DNA from: Tipula vernalis
Lineage: Eukaryota; Arthropoda; Insecta; Diptera; Tipulidae
DNA: 64,000 bases
Direction of reading: 5' to 3'
Assembly: GCA_958295665.1 (NCBI GenBank)
Contig: OY282560.1
Span: 194,241,011 to 194,305,010, forward strand
This document shows, piece after piece, positions 1 through 11,740 of this stretch; the first letter of the stretch is position 1; every line of letters starts with the position of its first letter. The notes under the pieces were generated by a model. The model was given only the letters and a program-made list of their open reading frames with translations, searched no databases and had not been told where the DNA came from. The position numbers and the translations under genes are program-made.

Positions 1-493
1 GAGATGAAACCAACACAGATTTTCTGTTAACGATAAGGTCAATGAAAAATTATATACCTTACGTTACAGAGTTACGTTATTCTTGAAGAAAAAATAAAAA
101 TATTTGGAATAAACCATAAATATGTGGTCACACGTAAAGTGGAAATATGTAAAAATATGTGACTATGCCAAAATATTTAAAAATATATGGTAACATGTAC
201 GGCTCATTCGCTTTTATAAGTTCTAAAAAGAATAACTATCTAACAAATTTTTGGTTTGGATTTCCGAAAAAAAAAAAAATAGTTTTTTACCTATAAGAAT
301 CCTAAGCCTAGTACAGATAACATATTGACACATAAAATATAGTCCATCTTACACATAGTTGTTGTCATGCAATTAAGTCTGTTTCATAGAAAGCTCATAA
401 GCTAAATAGTGAACTAGATACAAGGTTTCCATTAAAATTGTAGATTTAAAAATATTTAAATCATTGCTTTAATACAAAGTAACAACTTCTTAC

Positions 494-531
494 CAATTTG
501 CCACCCAACAACCACTGTTTTATGGAATTAC
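494..531 (-). CDS. 38-nt internal exon of an unrecognised host gene
   Basis: Read on the minus strand, a pyrimidine-rich acceptor (ccttttctatttgcag) precedes 38 nt that end in TTG and are followed by a consensus donor, gtaaga. Entered in phase 1, the exon reads G-NSIKQWLLGGKL with no stop. It takes up exactly the phase left by the exon at 54299-54407, which ends on one extra base. The peptide is not one I can assign. It is not an obvious part of any transposon in the window. The call rests on splice signals and phase only; a 38-nt open stretch is common by chance, so transcript support would decide it. Confidence 0.55.
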
Positions 532-2640
532 CTGCAAATAGAAAAGGTTTATATTATTACATATAATTAAGTGTTTTAATTGTTCTTAATCCAAATTCAA
601 TTGAATAAAAAATAACAAATTTTAGTTAGGCGAACATAAATTTTATAGATTATTTTAGTTTGTACATATGAAAAAATTATAGGTACATATTTAGGTGACT
701 AAAAAAATGTAAACAAAATAATCTGTTTATTTAAGAGCTACTCGTACATAGCTACATATTTTTGTTTTCAAACTACCCAAAACTGCAAGCATAAAATGCT
801 TTTGTATAATTTAATAATGGACGCAGAAAAATACAATTATTTTGGTACCTGTTTGGTACATACAGTGACGCAACCTATTATTCGTACACAGTCAATTACA
901 CACTTAAGTTTTTTTGTGATCAATTTATTAATTTATTTGTAATATTTTTGTATATAAAAAATGTTTGGTGGTGTACGAATAATAAATTGCATCACTGTTG
1001 TACATGCATTGTTTGTCGAATACCACAAAAAACTCATAAAATATGTGTGCTCACGGTTAAACAAATTTATTTTATTTTTCAAATTTGTTAAGAGCTTTTA
1101 TTTTTTATCCTTTTTTCTGTGCTGTACATGAGTACACTACAACTATAATTTTTACCATCAGAGTTATGGGTTTCTCGTTTTTCACAGGCATACATTTTTT
1201 TTATGTTGTTCAATGGTTTTATCTCGTAAAAACTATGCACATTTAATTTAATATTTGTTTGACACACGATTTTGCCAAAAATTTTGAAATATTTGGTCTA
1301 GTCTCAACAACACGTAATCTGAATGACGTCAATTTCATTGAAATGTCTTCCTTCATTTTGTGTAAATTGTTTAATGATTTTTGTAACACAGAAAATGAAA
1401 ACTGTTAAACGATAAATTCCAAGTATCGGAAAATAAAATAACAATTAATTGTACGTTTACGAGAATTTTAATTTAATACAATTTGTTGTTTTATTAGCAA
1501 AATAATTAATTCGAAATTTTATTATGCCATTTCCACCATTCAATTTTAGTTTACCGTGTTTTTTTATGGTTTGATAAAAGCATATTATAAAATTTTACTT
1601 TTTTGTAACATACTATTATGTATACTAAATTTGTTAAATGGCGAACGGATATAAAAATATTCGAAAAGGTAAACGTGCAAAGAATAATGACAACACTTTA
1701 TACTAAACAATAAATCACAAAGTTTTTGGTTAGCATTTTCATCATCCCCAAATAAAATTCGGTTGAGTGATTTTTTGTGATAAATAATGATTTGAGTTTT
1801 TCACCACTATGTAAGAAAATCGGCTCGTACGTGTTGTAACGTAATCAGGGAATAAAACAAAAATATCACAAACATGTAAATTTAAAAAATTAAAGAGTAC
1901 AGACTTGTAACATACCACGAGACTCGTACCACGAGCAACAATTAATACTGAGGCAGGTCGAAAAAACGGGATTACATCAGTTATTTGTTTACGCTCATTT
2001 CAAGATCACTCAATTTTTCCCAGACACAACATTAGTTATTTATTTGCCCCAATAATGTAAGGTTTTAATTAATTTTGTAAGTCTTCGCCCCTCATAACGA
2101 GTACAATGGATAGCTTCTAAAATTTTATATTAGTAGCAGGTTCATTTTTAACGTTAGCCGATAGAACGAACTGCACTAATATTTCTCCTTTTTGAATCTA
2201 ACTGACCAGGCGAATATATAAACCATTTTATGTCGTGAATTCATGTTAAATGCTCCACAATACAATTGATAATACTTGGGTGCGTCCGAAATGAAAAATG
2301 TGCATTTAGCGAAGACACATTACAAAAAGTTACATGCGATGTAGCTTTTATGTTCATTTTCAATTTCAATTCATTTTTACAATTTAAATTAATTTAATGA
2401 TTATAATGAATTTTAATTTAACTGAAAAATGCGCATTTTAAATAATGTGCATTTAAATTCGCATTGGAAATCTCCAGCACAAAAATCTTTTAGGTCGCAG
2501 TGCGAGGTGGCTTATCGCCCACATGGCACTTCAAAATTGGAAATTTCAATGAATGTCCATAACTTCTTAAGTAACTGAGAAACGTAGAGTTACACGATAG
2601 ATGCAACTAGGTTACTGCAACACAAACAACGACACAATCG
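532..2640. other. AT-rich intronic DNA, no gene seen
   Basis: About 2.1 kb of very AT-rich sequence with poly-A and poly-T runs. I see no open frame of meaningful length, no transposon motif and no clear tandem repeat. Confidence 0.6.
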
Positions 2641-2644
2641 GCAG

Positions 2645-3139
2645 AAGACAATATTTAGTGACAATGACTGGCAGACAATGCGTTGAAGACGTTGAATGTC
2701 TATGGCGTACATCGACGTCTATAGTTGAACACTACGTCAAGGGAGGCAAGGATTTGGTAGTCAAAAATCGTCGACTGAACACTAGAGATCTTGTTTACAT
2801 GACGCAAATATTGCTTGGGTCGATACAACCGATTTTTAAAGAGCATTTGACCAAAAAACTTAAATTTTTTCGAAAATGAGCGTCGTATTTATGTCTATGA
2901 AAGAATGATTTGTGATCACTAGAACATCATGAAACGCATTATTACGATAGATGACATATGGATCTATACAAATGACCCAGAAAAAGCCAACCAATCAAAT
3001 AAACACCGTGCCAAGACCGAAACAACCACGTCAAGGCATGTCGAAAATTAAGGTGATGTTTACAGTTTTCTTCGATTGTCGTGGTGTGGTGCATTTTGAA
3101 TTCCTTCCGCCGGTCAAAACTGTTTATAACAAAAATTAA
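2645..3139 (+). pseudogene. mariner transposase remnant
   Basis: Pieces in several frames match mariner transposase in order. First comes the linker and second helix-turn-helix region (ECVEDVE-like segment, KNRRLNTRDLVY, LLGSIQPIFKEHL). Next is ITIDDIWIY, matching the usual ITGDETWIY around the first catalytic Asp. Last is VFFDCRGVVHFEFLPPVKTV, matching the classic GVVHHEFLP block. Frames shift near 2878 and between 2960 and 3080, and stops interrupt it. The remnant breaks off at about 3140 where an LTR-like repeat begins, so the C-terminal catalytic part is absent. It cannot encode a working enzyme. Confidence 0.8.
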
Positions 3140-3146
3140 AACACTA

Positions 3147-3235
3147 TGTAGCGGCCTACCCAATGCACCACTACGTGAGAACGATCAACCGCTGACCGGC
3201 TTGTCCAAAACTGAACGAAAAGAATACATCAAACA
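3147..3235 (+). repeat. Left copy of LTR-like repeat (TGTAGCGG...)
   Basis: It begins TGTAGCGGCCTACCCAATG and matches the copy starting at 4356, with an internal deletion of roughly 80 bp relative to that copy, then shares the block CCGCTGACCGGCTTGTCCAA. The match fades soon after about 3225. The TG start and the paired copy 1.2 kb downstream suggest LTRs of a short retroelement. Confidence 0.5.
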
Positions 3236-4355
3236 CAGACACATGGAATTACACTTATCAGACCGTCACACATATAGTGACACACCATCATCAACATAAT
3301 CGCCGCCCTCGCATGACAACATCAACACCATTGACGCCACCATCATAATCATCGTCGTTTTCAATGGGGCACCAACACCAACAAGAGCAGCAGCAACCTT
3401 CAACACGACAACATCATCACCTCTCATATTTTTTGGTATATTTTCCATCACCATATAATTAAAAAAAAAAAAAATTCCGGGTTCTTTTTCATTTTTTAGA
3501 TTCAATAAAATTTTATTTTGTTTTATTTAAATGGCTCCTTACATATGTCACACGGTAAAGCGACTATCCAGCCATTCCCAACCGCGCTCTCACCGCCATT
3601 TATACGGCCACAGTCGAGACTCACTTCGACTGCCGCCGTATAACTTTCCATGTCACTGGGACACAGTCGAGACTCACATCGACTGTCCCATCATCTCACA
3701 AGAAAGTCGAGACTCACATCGACTTTCTTCGGCCACAGTCGAGTTCGTGGATTTGCCTCAAAACGGCCACTGTCAACATCTATTGGCAGGCCCCAAAGCT
3801 GACTCCAGATTTCAGAATTAATTTTTTGGTCTGCACCAGGCAATGCACTAATCTTGTGTCGAACTGGTATGTTGGACAGTGAGGAAAGACTAGAGGTGCA
3901 CACCAGATATTGGTCGAAGTCCCTGCTCCCAACCGATCTGGTGTGTGCTTCAACGCTTTCTTTAACCATTGCCCACCTGCCTAGTGCAAAACAAACTGCT
4001 CCTTCGCTCGCTTACGTCACCAGATAACTTCAATGAGATCTGCCTGCAGCGCAGCACTTCAGTGGAGAAAGATAAGATGTACCCACAAATATTTGGCCGA
4101 CGCCTCTTCCTCCCATCCTATCAGATGTGGGCCTCGACGAACATCCTCCTTTACAGCTACTGACGCAAGCATCGACCGACATCATTCTCCTCCCTTTTCT
4201 CTGTCGCGGCACACCGCCTTGATTAGTGTCTTACAAGATAAGACCACTTCAATCAAGCGATCGCCATTACAGTTCGATTGATCACACATCAGACCCGAAC
4301 ACACCGAAACCAACTATGTTTCACAGAAAGGGGAAAATCACTTGCGGGGGAGTCC
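3236..4355 (+). mobile_element. Internal part of a short LTR-type element, unclassified
   Basis: This 1.1-kb segment is clearly more GC-rich than its surroundings. It begins with CA/CAT-rich simple sequence (3290-3430). It ends with a purine-rich stretch (aaaggggaaaa, then gcgggggag at about 4345-4352) just before the right LTR-like copy, as expected for a polypurine tract. No convincing gag or pol is visible on the plus strand. On the minus strand, 3691-3969 has an open frame with faint resemblance to the BEL/Pao protease-linker region, too weak to assign. It could be a non-autonomous LTR element or a heavily deleted one. Confidence 0.4.
3600..3735. repeat. Three short self-complementary GTCGAGACTCAC hairpins
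   Basis: The motif gtcgagactcac(a/t)tcgac occurs three times (about 3613, 3666 and 3704), each with complementary flanks (cagtcga/tcgactg, ggacacagtcga/tcgactgtccc, gaaagtcga/tcgactttc). Each can fold into a hairpin. Confidence 0.65.
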
Positions 4356-4606
4356 TGTAGCGGTCCATCCAATGCACTACTACAATCCATCTGGCGCCAA
4401 CACGAGCTCGCCGCACATTGAATGTTACCTGTACCAGCACATTGGTCAATATGTCACATGACATAGAACGACCAACCGCTGACCGGCTTGTCCAAAACTG
4501 AACGAAAAGAACACAAAAGATATACAACACGAAACAAAATAAAATAATTTAAACCAGTCTCGTCTCGGATTTGGTATCGCGCAAACGGGCGCCCGTCATA
4601 ACAATT
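4356..4606 (+). repeat. Right copy of LTR-like repeat
   Basis: It starts TGTAGCGGTCCATCCAATG right after a purine-rich tract and repeats the 3147 copy. Its 3' side runs through a GC-rich stretch, cgggcgcccgtcataaca, after which AT-rich leader-like DNA begins. The GGCGCCC core recalls retroviral primer-binding sites, so this copy might instead be a 5' LTR. The end is placed by composition only. Confidence 0.45.
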
Positions 4607-4858
4607 AAAAGTGAAACACATAAAATGGTGGTGGAATAAATAAATAAATTTAAAAAAATTTTTACAAAAATAACAAATTAATTTGCAATAAATAAAATTA
4701 TAAAAATAAATTTTGTAATAACATAATAAACAACAACCAATTAAATTAAAATAAAACAAAAAATTGAATTTATTAAATTGTAAATTTAAAAGTGGCGTTT
4801 TTTTATTAATTAAAATAAAGTGAAACGCTAAAACTACAAAACAAAAATAACAAAATTA

Positions 4859-5206
4859 ATGAAAAAGTGCAAAGGTACAAATTCAAAATTAATAAGAAAA
4901 AAACCAACTAAAATAATTCGACTCGATTCTTTCCTTACTGATACTTTAAACAGTTCAGCAACAGTTACTAATCCTAATATTCCACGTAAGGTTTATTTTA
5001 ATAATAAATATTAAGGCTTCATTTTACATTTTTATGTATTTTTAGGCCTCTCACATACATTACCAAATTCTGGACCGGATGATTTCCATATTGATGTTGG
5101 ACCTGATTCTCAGGCGAATCATAAAGGCAATCTTAGCAATGTTAATTTTATGATGGCTTATTTGATTTACATTAATTTTAACTGTGACAGATACCCAAGA
5201 CTGTGA
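4859..5206 (+). CDS. Unrecognised ORF with one candidate intron
   Basis: An ATG at 4859 opens a Lys-rich frame (MKKCKGTNSKLIRKK, then RLDSFLTDTLNSS). A consensus donor, ccac|gtaagg, at 4986 and an acceptor, tgtatttttag, at 5045 bound a 60-nt intron. Joining 4859-4985 to 5046 onward keeps the frame open (LSHTLPNSGPDDFH, VGPDSQANHKGN) to a TGA at 5206. A further open frame, 5190-5375 (TQDCDSVGNAAHQNHIKKLF, then FGAMCYKCTF), lies right behind an acceptor-like gtgacag and may be a third exon, although the donor needed for it is weak. I do not recognise the protein; it may be the 5' part of a DNA transposon gene. Confidence 0.4.
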
Positions 5207-6164
5207 TAGTGTAGGAAATGCTGCACACCAAAACCACATAAAAAAGCTCTTCCAAGAGTCTGAAAATCTCGATTATATTGTAGGGAATAGAATTGCGTTT
5301 GGCGCTATGTGTTATAAATGTACATTCTCGCTAAAACAAAAATTAGGGATTTCTTGCATTAAAAAATGGGACTAACGTACATTCTCAAATTTATATGCGG
5401 TACATGCAATATTAATGATATTTGAAAAACCTATATAGACAATAATAAGGATGATAGAAATAGACTACAAGTCTTAAAAGAAACTTTATTTTTATTTGTT
5501 TATGTTGTACTTTTACAAAAGGGTTTCTTAAATTGCTTAATTAACTAATATAAAGGAATATGAACTTACAATAATTTTTGCATTGAAATATCAAATACAA
5601 ATAATTAAGCTTTCGTAATAAGCTTTAAGATTAAAACATTTCTAGAAATTGTATAATCAAAAGCTTACCTCATTGCAAATTTTCTTTAATGGTGTCAATA
5701 ATTGTATCGTTAACGTGCAATATTAAAAGATCATAAGGTGAAAATCCAAGAATAAAAGATTTAGAGTTGTTATGTAATCATGTTAATTAACAAATTACTA
5801 AAATTAGAAAATCAGTTGTAGCAGTATTTCTGACTTTGAAAAATTCAAGCGCGAAGAAAATTACAGAAATTATTACTAAATGTTTTCCTAATTGATTTGG
5901 TGCAGCAGTATTTTAGTTATGAGAGAAATTCGGGACCTAAATAGTATTTTTTCCTCTGAGTTAATATACCCCAATTAAGTTAGACAACAATTTGAATAAT
6001 AACGATTAGCTCCAATCTTGTTTAAAGCCATAATTCTATGTAAATTAGAAATTTCGTGGAATGTTCGACATAGTTGCCAACTCTTACGGAAGCAACTTGT
6101 TATCTGGTACCACAATTAAATTTCTTCCTTTAATCATGAGATTGGGATTGTTGCAACATGACCT

Positions 6165-6315
6165 TCCTTATCTTTATTTCAATCAAGAATGGAATATTCA
6201 TGTACTTATTTTAACTATTTTATTTGTCGAACTGGTTTCATTGTACATTGTATTGCAAAATGTATTTTATTTTAAAATATTTTCATTTCAAAAGATACAT
6301 TGTATGTATCGTTGT
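6165..6315. repeat. Dispersed repeat copy, second copy at 13182-13320
   Basis: Shared blocks in the same order include tttatttcaatcaagaatgg, tttacattgtattgcaaaat (acattgtattgcaaaat here), catttcaaaag and acattgtatg. The two copies are 7 kb apart in direct orientation. They carry no coding potential. Confidence 0.7.
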
Positions 6316-7267
6316 AGATCTGCTCGTATGTGTCGTATCGTAACGTAACATAGCAACAAAACGAACAAAATTATAAATTTTAATTTTCTAATTCAATTTC
6401 TAGGGAATTAAAAAACAGATCTCAAACAGGTGAATTGAAAAAAACTTAAAGAGTAAGTAAAGACTATGTACTATACATAATAAACTCAGGTGTTATGATT
6501 TTTCTATACCAATATTATTTTAGATATGTAACTTGGTAATGATTTTTGTTACTACTTAGTAATACAAATTTTAAATACTAACCGAATTATGATCCTTATA
6601 GATAATTGAATTTTGTGAGAATTATTTACGATTAGAAACAAATTATATAATAAGAAATTTTTCAAGTAAAAATGACTCAACTTTATCAAATTTCTTGCCT
6701 AAAAATCACCAAAGCTTGCCTAAATATATAGAAGTCGACAGGTTCAAACCAATTTCAAAAGAACCTTAATTTAAGGGGGATACATTTTACTATTTCCCAT
6801 AAGAACCCATGTAAAATTGAACATCTTTGATTACAATTTTATGAATGAAAAATACTCGTAACAGAAAATATTTTTAGATTTGTATTTAAATCAAACCTTA
6901 GTATAACATATTTTAAAACCAATAACTTAAATTTACTAATTTGATTAATTCAAATAATATAAAATTTATAAGATTCCCTCGACCTTTTATAGACAAAATA
7001 TATTAAAAATATTGGCATTCACAACATTTTCGACTTGTTAATCAGAAAAAATAAAGAGGCCAATTATTTATAAATATATCTACCAATAAAAAGTAGAAAT
7101 ATCGAAATCTCCCCGTACTTTAAACCCACGGTCAATACAAGGTATATCGACTCCAAAAAATGAAAACTTTCCTTGAGCTTTCTCTGTGGTAGTTTGGTTT
7201 CGTACTGGCAAGCTCGTACAAACAAAAAGTTCGGTACATTCATCAGGTAGCTACGAGCAAACTTCAA

Positions 7268-7552
7268 AAAGACAATTCTAACTTCATACATTACGTATGA
7301 GGCAAGAACACATTGACTTAGCGAATTATAAAATTTACCAAATCAAGAAACTTAAGGAAAACTCATTTCTGTGTGTTTTATGCCCACACAAATAATAAAA
7401 AGAGAATGTTTGCCTGTATTAAATCAGTAAGATTCTTTCGGCTTTTAATAGACAAAATATATTAAATTTTTTTTTTTGATTTGGTGAATTTTATAATTCG
7501 CTAAGTCAATGCGTTCTTGCCTCATACGTAATGTATGAAGTTAGAATTGTAT
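7268..7552. repeat. Inverted repeat pair of a dispersed MITE-like sequence
   Basis: The segment at about 7268-7345 reads in reverse complement at 7475-7552: both contain gaattataaaattt, ctaagtcaatg and atacgtaatgtatgaagtt. A related sequence lies at 39330-39440 (aattcgttaaatcagta, tttctgtagtttggccgtag, cctgttgagtagac against cctgatgagtagac at 7575). The family is therefore dispersed, probably a small DNA transposon. Confidence 0.65.
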
Positions 7553-8249
7553 TTTTGTAGTTTGGTCTTAGCAACCTGATGAGTAGACTGAACTTTTAAT
7601 AGTTGTTGCCAAACCAAATTTCATTCAGAATTTTGATAACAACTATTCATCACACAATTTTAAATTTTTAATTAATTTTTTTTATTTTGCTTTGACAAAT
7701 TTAAACGATTTATTATGGTTTGAGGCATTTTTTAAATTATTTTGGATGATTTTGTAAATAAATTTTACTATATTTTTGCAAGTAGAATTAGAGCTTTTTC
7801 TTCTAAATAAATCCAACACATTTTTCTTTATTTAAACGAAATATTAAACAAAATTAAAACTTTTTTCGCCGCCAAAATGATATTTTTGAATTTTCTCCAA
7901 TGTGCAATATTTTATTTTATTTTGTTTTAATGGAAGGTTTTCATCGACGAGCATTACAATATTGTTTATCGATTTCGTTATTGTAATTCCTCTTAATAAA
8001 TATCTAACTTAGTCTAAATCTAATATATAAAAATCTCTTGTCACGAAGTTTGTGGTCGCACTCAACAAGTCAACAAGATAACGTGAGCATGTCGCAATAG
8101 CGTGCATCTCAATTACAAGAGGCACGAGCTGAACGAAATCAACAACCGACAATTAGAACGGAGACAAGCGCGCCAGTTCGTAGTTAACACACGCAGAGCA
8201 AATGACCGACAACGCCAACAAGTACATCGAGCATTTACATCTCGCATTC

Positions 8250-9000
8250 GAGTACGAGCCAGATATTGAATATTCATCCAAAAGTGCTGATTGGTGCTAT
8301 GTGCAAAGAATGTCTCCATTGTCATGCGCTCAAATTCAAACATGAGTCAGCCGGGATGTGTTGCGCATCAGGAAAAGCGCAACTACCAGAAATTGGGATA
8401 CCACCAGAACCATTGAACGGCTTGCTTATCGGCACGGATCCAGATTCAAACCTGTTCCTGCAGTCCATTCGCACATTTAATTCATGCTTCTAAATGACTT
8501 CGTTCGGAGCAACAGAAATAGTTCACAATACTGCGGTTAATGATCAACAATTCAATTCAAAGTTTAAAATCAAAGCCCAAGTGTACCACAAAGTAGGCTC
8601 ATTGCTGCCAATGCCAAACGAACCACATACATTTTTACAAATCTACTTCAAGGGCGGTGAGGACATCAATCGTGTGAATGCACGTTGCGGCTACAATAAC
8701 CTTAATTCGGCGAGCTGGACGCCCTATTGCATGGGCACAATGAATCATTGAATATCTTCAAATCACATGTGCACGAATTGCAAAGTGACAATCAAGCTAT
8801 TGTCAGCTGGAGATTACGTGCGCAGATTCAATGCGCCTGTTGTTTACGACGTTGCTGGAATCCAGGTTGGCGACCGCACATCGACGCGAGAAATCGTGAT
8901 TCGAAGTAGAAACAATAATCTGGCGTTCATCGCCGACACACACCGTTAATACGACCGTTTCCAATATCCGCTAATTTTCTGGAACGGACAAGACGGATAT
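8250..9000 (+). pseudogene. Helitron Rep N-terminal zinc-binding region (broken)
   Basis: The frame at 8266-8493 reads GAMCKECLHCHALKFKHES, GMCCASGKAQLPEI, PPEPLNGLLIG and LQSIRTFNSCF, the Cys-rich block that starts Helitron Rep proteins. After a stop at 8493 the same frame continues MTSFGATEIVHN, QVYHKVGSLLP and FLQIYFKGG to 8750. A shifted frame then gives the region before the HUH nuclease. In live elements this domain precedes the rolling-circle nuclease. Here it is broken by a stop and at least one frameshift near 8700. Confidence 0.85.
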
Positions 9001-9377
9001 TGCATAAACATTAAACAACGAGATTGAGTGGCGGGCCACAGATAATTCGTTCATTATGAACATTATTACTCATTTTGAATTAATATTTATGAACATGTTG
9101 TTACAGGAGCCGAAACAAACAAGAAAGTGAGGTCGATTGATTTTTATGCGTATCGTATGATGATTCGACGAGATCACGACGAATGTGCCAACAATTGAAG
9201 GTCGACAAGTACGCGAATATAGAGAGCGAACGACTCCGATTCCTACGACACAATCAACAGAAGCTGCGTGCGGAGGAATACATTCACCTGCGATACGCTA
9301 TCATGAGCGACGCCGACATCGCCGAAATTGGTAACCCTATCGTTCTACCATCATAGTACGTAGGCAGTCCACGTCAT

Positions 9378-9782
9378 ATGCAAGAATACATACAGGATGC
9401 TATGACTTTCGTGCACGAATACGGACGACTGTTTTTATTTATCATGTTTACATATAATTCAAAGTGGCAGGAGATTATATCTCTGCTATTGCCAGGCCAA
9501 AATGCAATACATCGTCATGACATTGACAGCACGTGTGTTCAAACAAATATTGAAGTGCAAAAGCGAGGATTACCTCATGCATACATTTTGATTTGTTTAG
9601 TCGACAAAATATGCCCTGAGGGAATCGATGATGTAATTCCCGCGGAAATTCCAGATCCATCAACAGATCAACTACTGTTCGATATTGTTATCACAAACAT
9701 GATTCATGGCCCATACTGTGATCTGAATCGTTTATATACCGTCGAAGAAATACTGATAATGGCGGACAAACATTTACGCTAA
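9378..9782 (+). pseudogene. Helitron Rep HUH nuclease core, deleted and mutated
   Basis: This open frame carries MQEYIQDAMTFVHEYGR, LFLFIMFTYNSKWQEI, LLLPGQ and RHDID, then jumps directly to VQKRGLPHAYILICLVDKI and TNMIHGPYCD. All are diagnostic of Helitron Rep proteins. Two defects bear on function. About 60 residues usually found between the RHD block and EWQKRGLPH are missing. The HUH motif is also altered: the usual GLPHAHIL reads GLPHAYIL, so the second metal-binding His is Tyr. The rolling-circle nuclease must be inactive. Confidence 0.88.
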
Positions 9783-10902
9783 ATATCAACAACGCAGATA
9801 TTGCTATTGACAATCGTTGGGTAGTACCATATTCGCCTCTGCTGAGCAAAACATTCAATGCTCATATTAATGTTGAGTTCTGCAGTTCGGTGTAGACCAT
9901 CAAATACATTTGCAAGAATGTGAATAAAGGCAGTGATATGGCTGTGTTTCAAATTGAAAATACCGATCTGAATGCTCCTCGATTGAATGACAACGACGAA
10001 ATATTACGCTATCAAATTGGCCGATACATCAGCTCCAATGAAGCTGTCTGATGTACCTATGGTTTCCAAATTCATGAACGGAACCCAGCAGTTATACATT
10101 TAGCCGTACATCTTGAAAACGGACAGCGCGTATTTTTCACAAACGAGACAGCAATTGAGCGTGCCATAAATCCACCAAAAACTACACTCACGGAATTTTT
10201 CGAATTGTCTAATCGTGCGGATACTTTCAATGCCTTTGCACGATCACTACTCTATTCCGAAGTACCAAGCTATTTCACACGGAATGAAATAAAAAAAATG
10301 GATGCCCTGCAAGCACGGCACACCAATTGATGCGTGCTCCGGCTTATTCAAATCAAACATTTTGGGCCGAGTATATACAGTCACTCCAAGGCAGATTGAG
10401 TGCTTCCATCTGCGACTGTTGTTGGTTAATGTCACCGGCACATTGTCATTCCAACCATAACGATGCATGCCTTACACTCGGCTTGCTCGAAGACGACAAT
10501 CACTGGGACGATATGCTTGCTGTAGCAGCATTGGGCTATACAGCAACACAAATTCGTCTACTATTCGCTATGGTGTTGACTACATGTTTCTCGGAGCGAG
10601 CAGACACGCTGTGGGATATGCACAAAGATTCAATAACTGCCGATTTATTGCATTGAATTCGTACACAGTGCAACGATCTAACGATTTCATTCAGCAACGC
10701 TATGTACAATGAAGCATTGATTGCTATTGAGGATCTTTGCGTTTTCATTGCCAATTTACCACTCAGTCACTTCGGTATGAGTTCGATAAATCGAAGTGCA
10801 TCTGATTTAATGTACACTGAAATAAATCGTGAACTGCAGTCCGATACTGCAGAAATGGCAGCGATTGTTACTCGCAATGTTCCATTTGAATAAACAATTA
10901 TT
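9783..10902 (+). pseudogene. Helitron linker between Rep and helicase (broken)
   Basis: Conserved blocks follow in order in shifting frames: YSPLLSKTFNAHINVEF, then YICKNVNKGSDMA, DNDEILRYQIGRYISS, RVFFTNETA, TLTEFFELS, then GRVYTVTPRQIECFHLRLL (about 10366-10422), LLEDDNHWDD (about 10486), TQIRLLFAMVLTTCF (about 10547), ALIAIEDLCVFIANLPLSHFG (10717 on) and AEMAAIVTRNVPFE ending at 10893. Stops interrupt near 9895, 10050, 10655 and 10893. This is the normal connecting region of the protein. Confidence 0.85.
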
Positions 10903-11740
10903 TACGACCGCATTATGCTGGCAGTTTAGGCGGGACAAGGTGGACTCTTTTTTTTTTTGGATGCACCAGGTGGAACTGGCAAAACACTTCTGATTTAGCT
11001 AATTCTCGCCGAAATACGATCAAATAATGGCATCGAATTGGCCGTTGTATAAAACAATCGTCCATGGCCACAGTGCTGAAACAATGAAAAATTATTATAT
11101 GGGATGAATGCACTATGACACAGAAACATGCTCTTCAGGCGTTGAACAGAACACTTAAATATATAAAAAACAACGACCAACTAATCGGCGGCACTCTGTT
11201 ACTCCTTTCAGGTTATTTCAGACAAACACTTCCCATCATTCCACGTTCAACGTACGCTGGTCACCCATTCCACACGAATCGCGCTTAGGCTGTTGCATTT
11301 CTTCGTCTCTTACTTCTCTACACTGTTTTTGCCTATAAACTAAATTTTGTTTATAGACAAAAACAGTGCAAAGTGGTAAGAGACGAGGAAATGCAACAGC
11401 GTAAGCGCGACTCGTGTGGAATGGGTGGATGAGATCAACGCTTCCTTGAAATCATCGCCACTGTGGCGTAATGTTGAAAAAGTCCAGCTAAAAATAAACA
11501 TTCACGTCCAAATGCTACAAGATCCATCCGCTGAAACATTCTCGAACCAATTGTAAAATATCGGCGATGGAAAAGTTGCTGTTTATGAAAATACTGGATG
11601 CATAAAATTGCCCACTAATTTCTGCACAATCGTTGATTCGCAAAATGCTCTCATTGACCGCATATTTCCCGATGTACGCACACAATACATAAATCATGGT
11701 CATTGTTGCGTTTCTATAGTCAAGGCCGAGATTTGAAAAG
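10903..11740 (+). pseudogene. Helitron PIF1-type helicase domain, split by a MITE
   Basis: The Walker A motif APGGTGKT lies at about 10963-10986, just after a long T run at 10948-10959 that shifts the frame. Walker B IIWDECTM lies at about 11094-11117. Then come ALNRTLKYI, NNDQLIGGTLLL, SGYFRQTLPIIPRSTY up to 11255. After a 166-bp hairpin insertion the gene resumes with EINASLKSSPLWRNVEKVQ-like coding, MLQDPSAETFSNQL, IGDGKVAVYENTGCIKLP and PDVRTQYINHG to about 11700. Motifs after that (the usual C-terminal helicase motifs V and VI) are lost. Confidence 0.85.
11262..11427. mobile_element. 166-bp hairpin MITE inside the Helitron helicase
   Basis: Arms 11262-11340 and 11349-11427 are near-perfect reverse complements of about 79 bp, starting CACCCATTCCACACGA and ending TCGTGTGGAATGGGTG, around an 8-bp loop. 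Helicase coding stops at the left edge (TCAACGTACGCTG) and resumes right after the right edge (GATGAGATCAACGC). It was therefore inserted into the Helitron after that element had landed. Confidence 0.85.

Larger units (their letters stand above)
5376..8024. other. AT-rich DNA with dispersed repeats
   Basis: No gene is recognised. It holds one copy of a dispersed repeat (6165-6315) and an inverted pair (7268-7345 and 7475-7552), listed separately. Confidence 0.55.

Noticed and set aside
3691..3969. Minus-strand frame possibly of BEL/Pao origin
   Set aside because: Only a vague similarity to the protease-linker region, and opposite in strand to the LTR-like pair; not listed as a gene.
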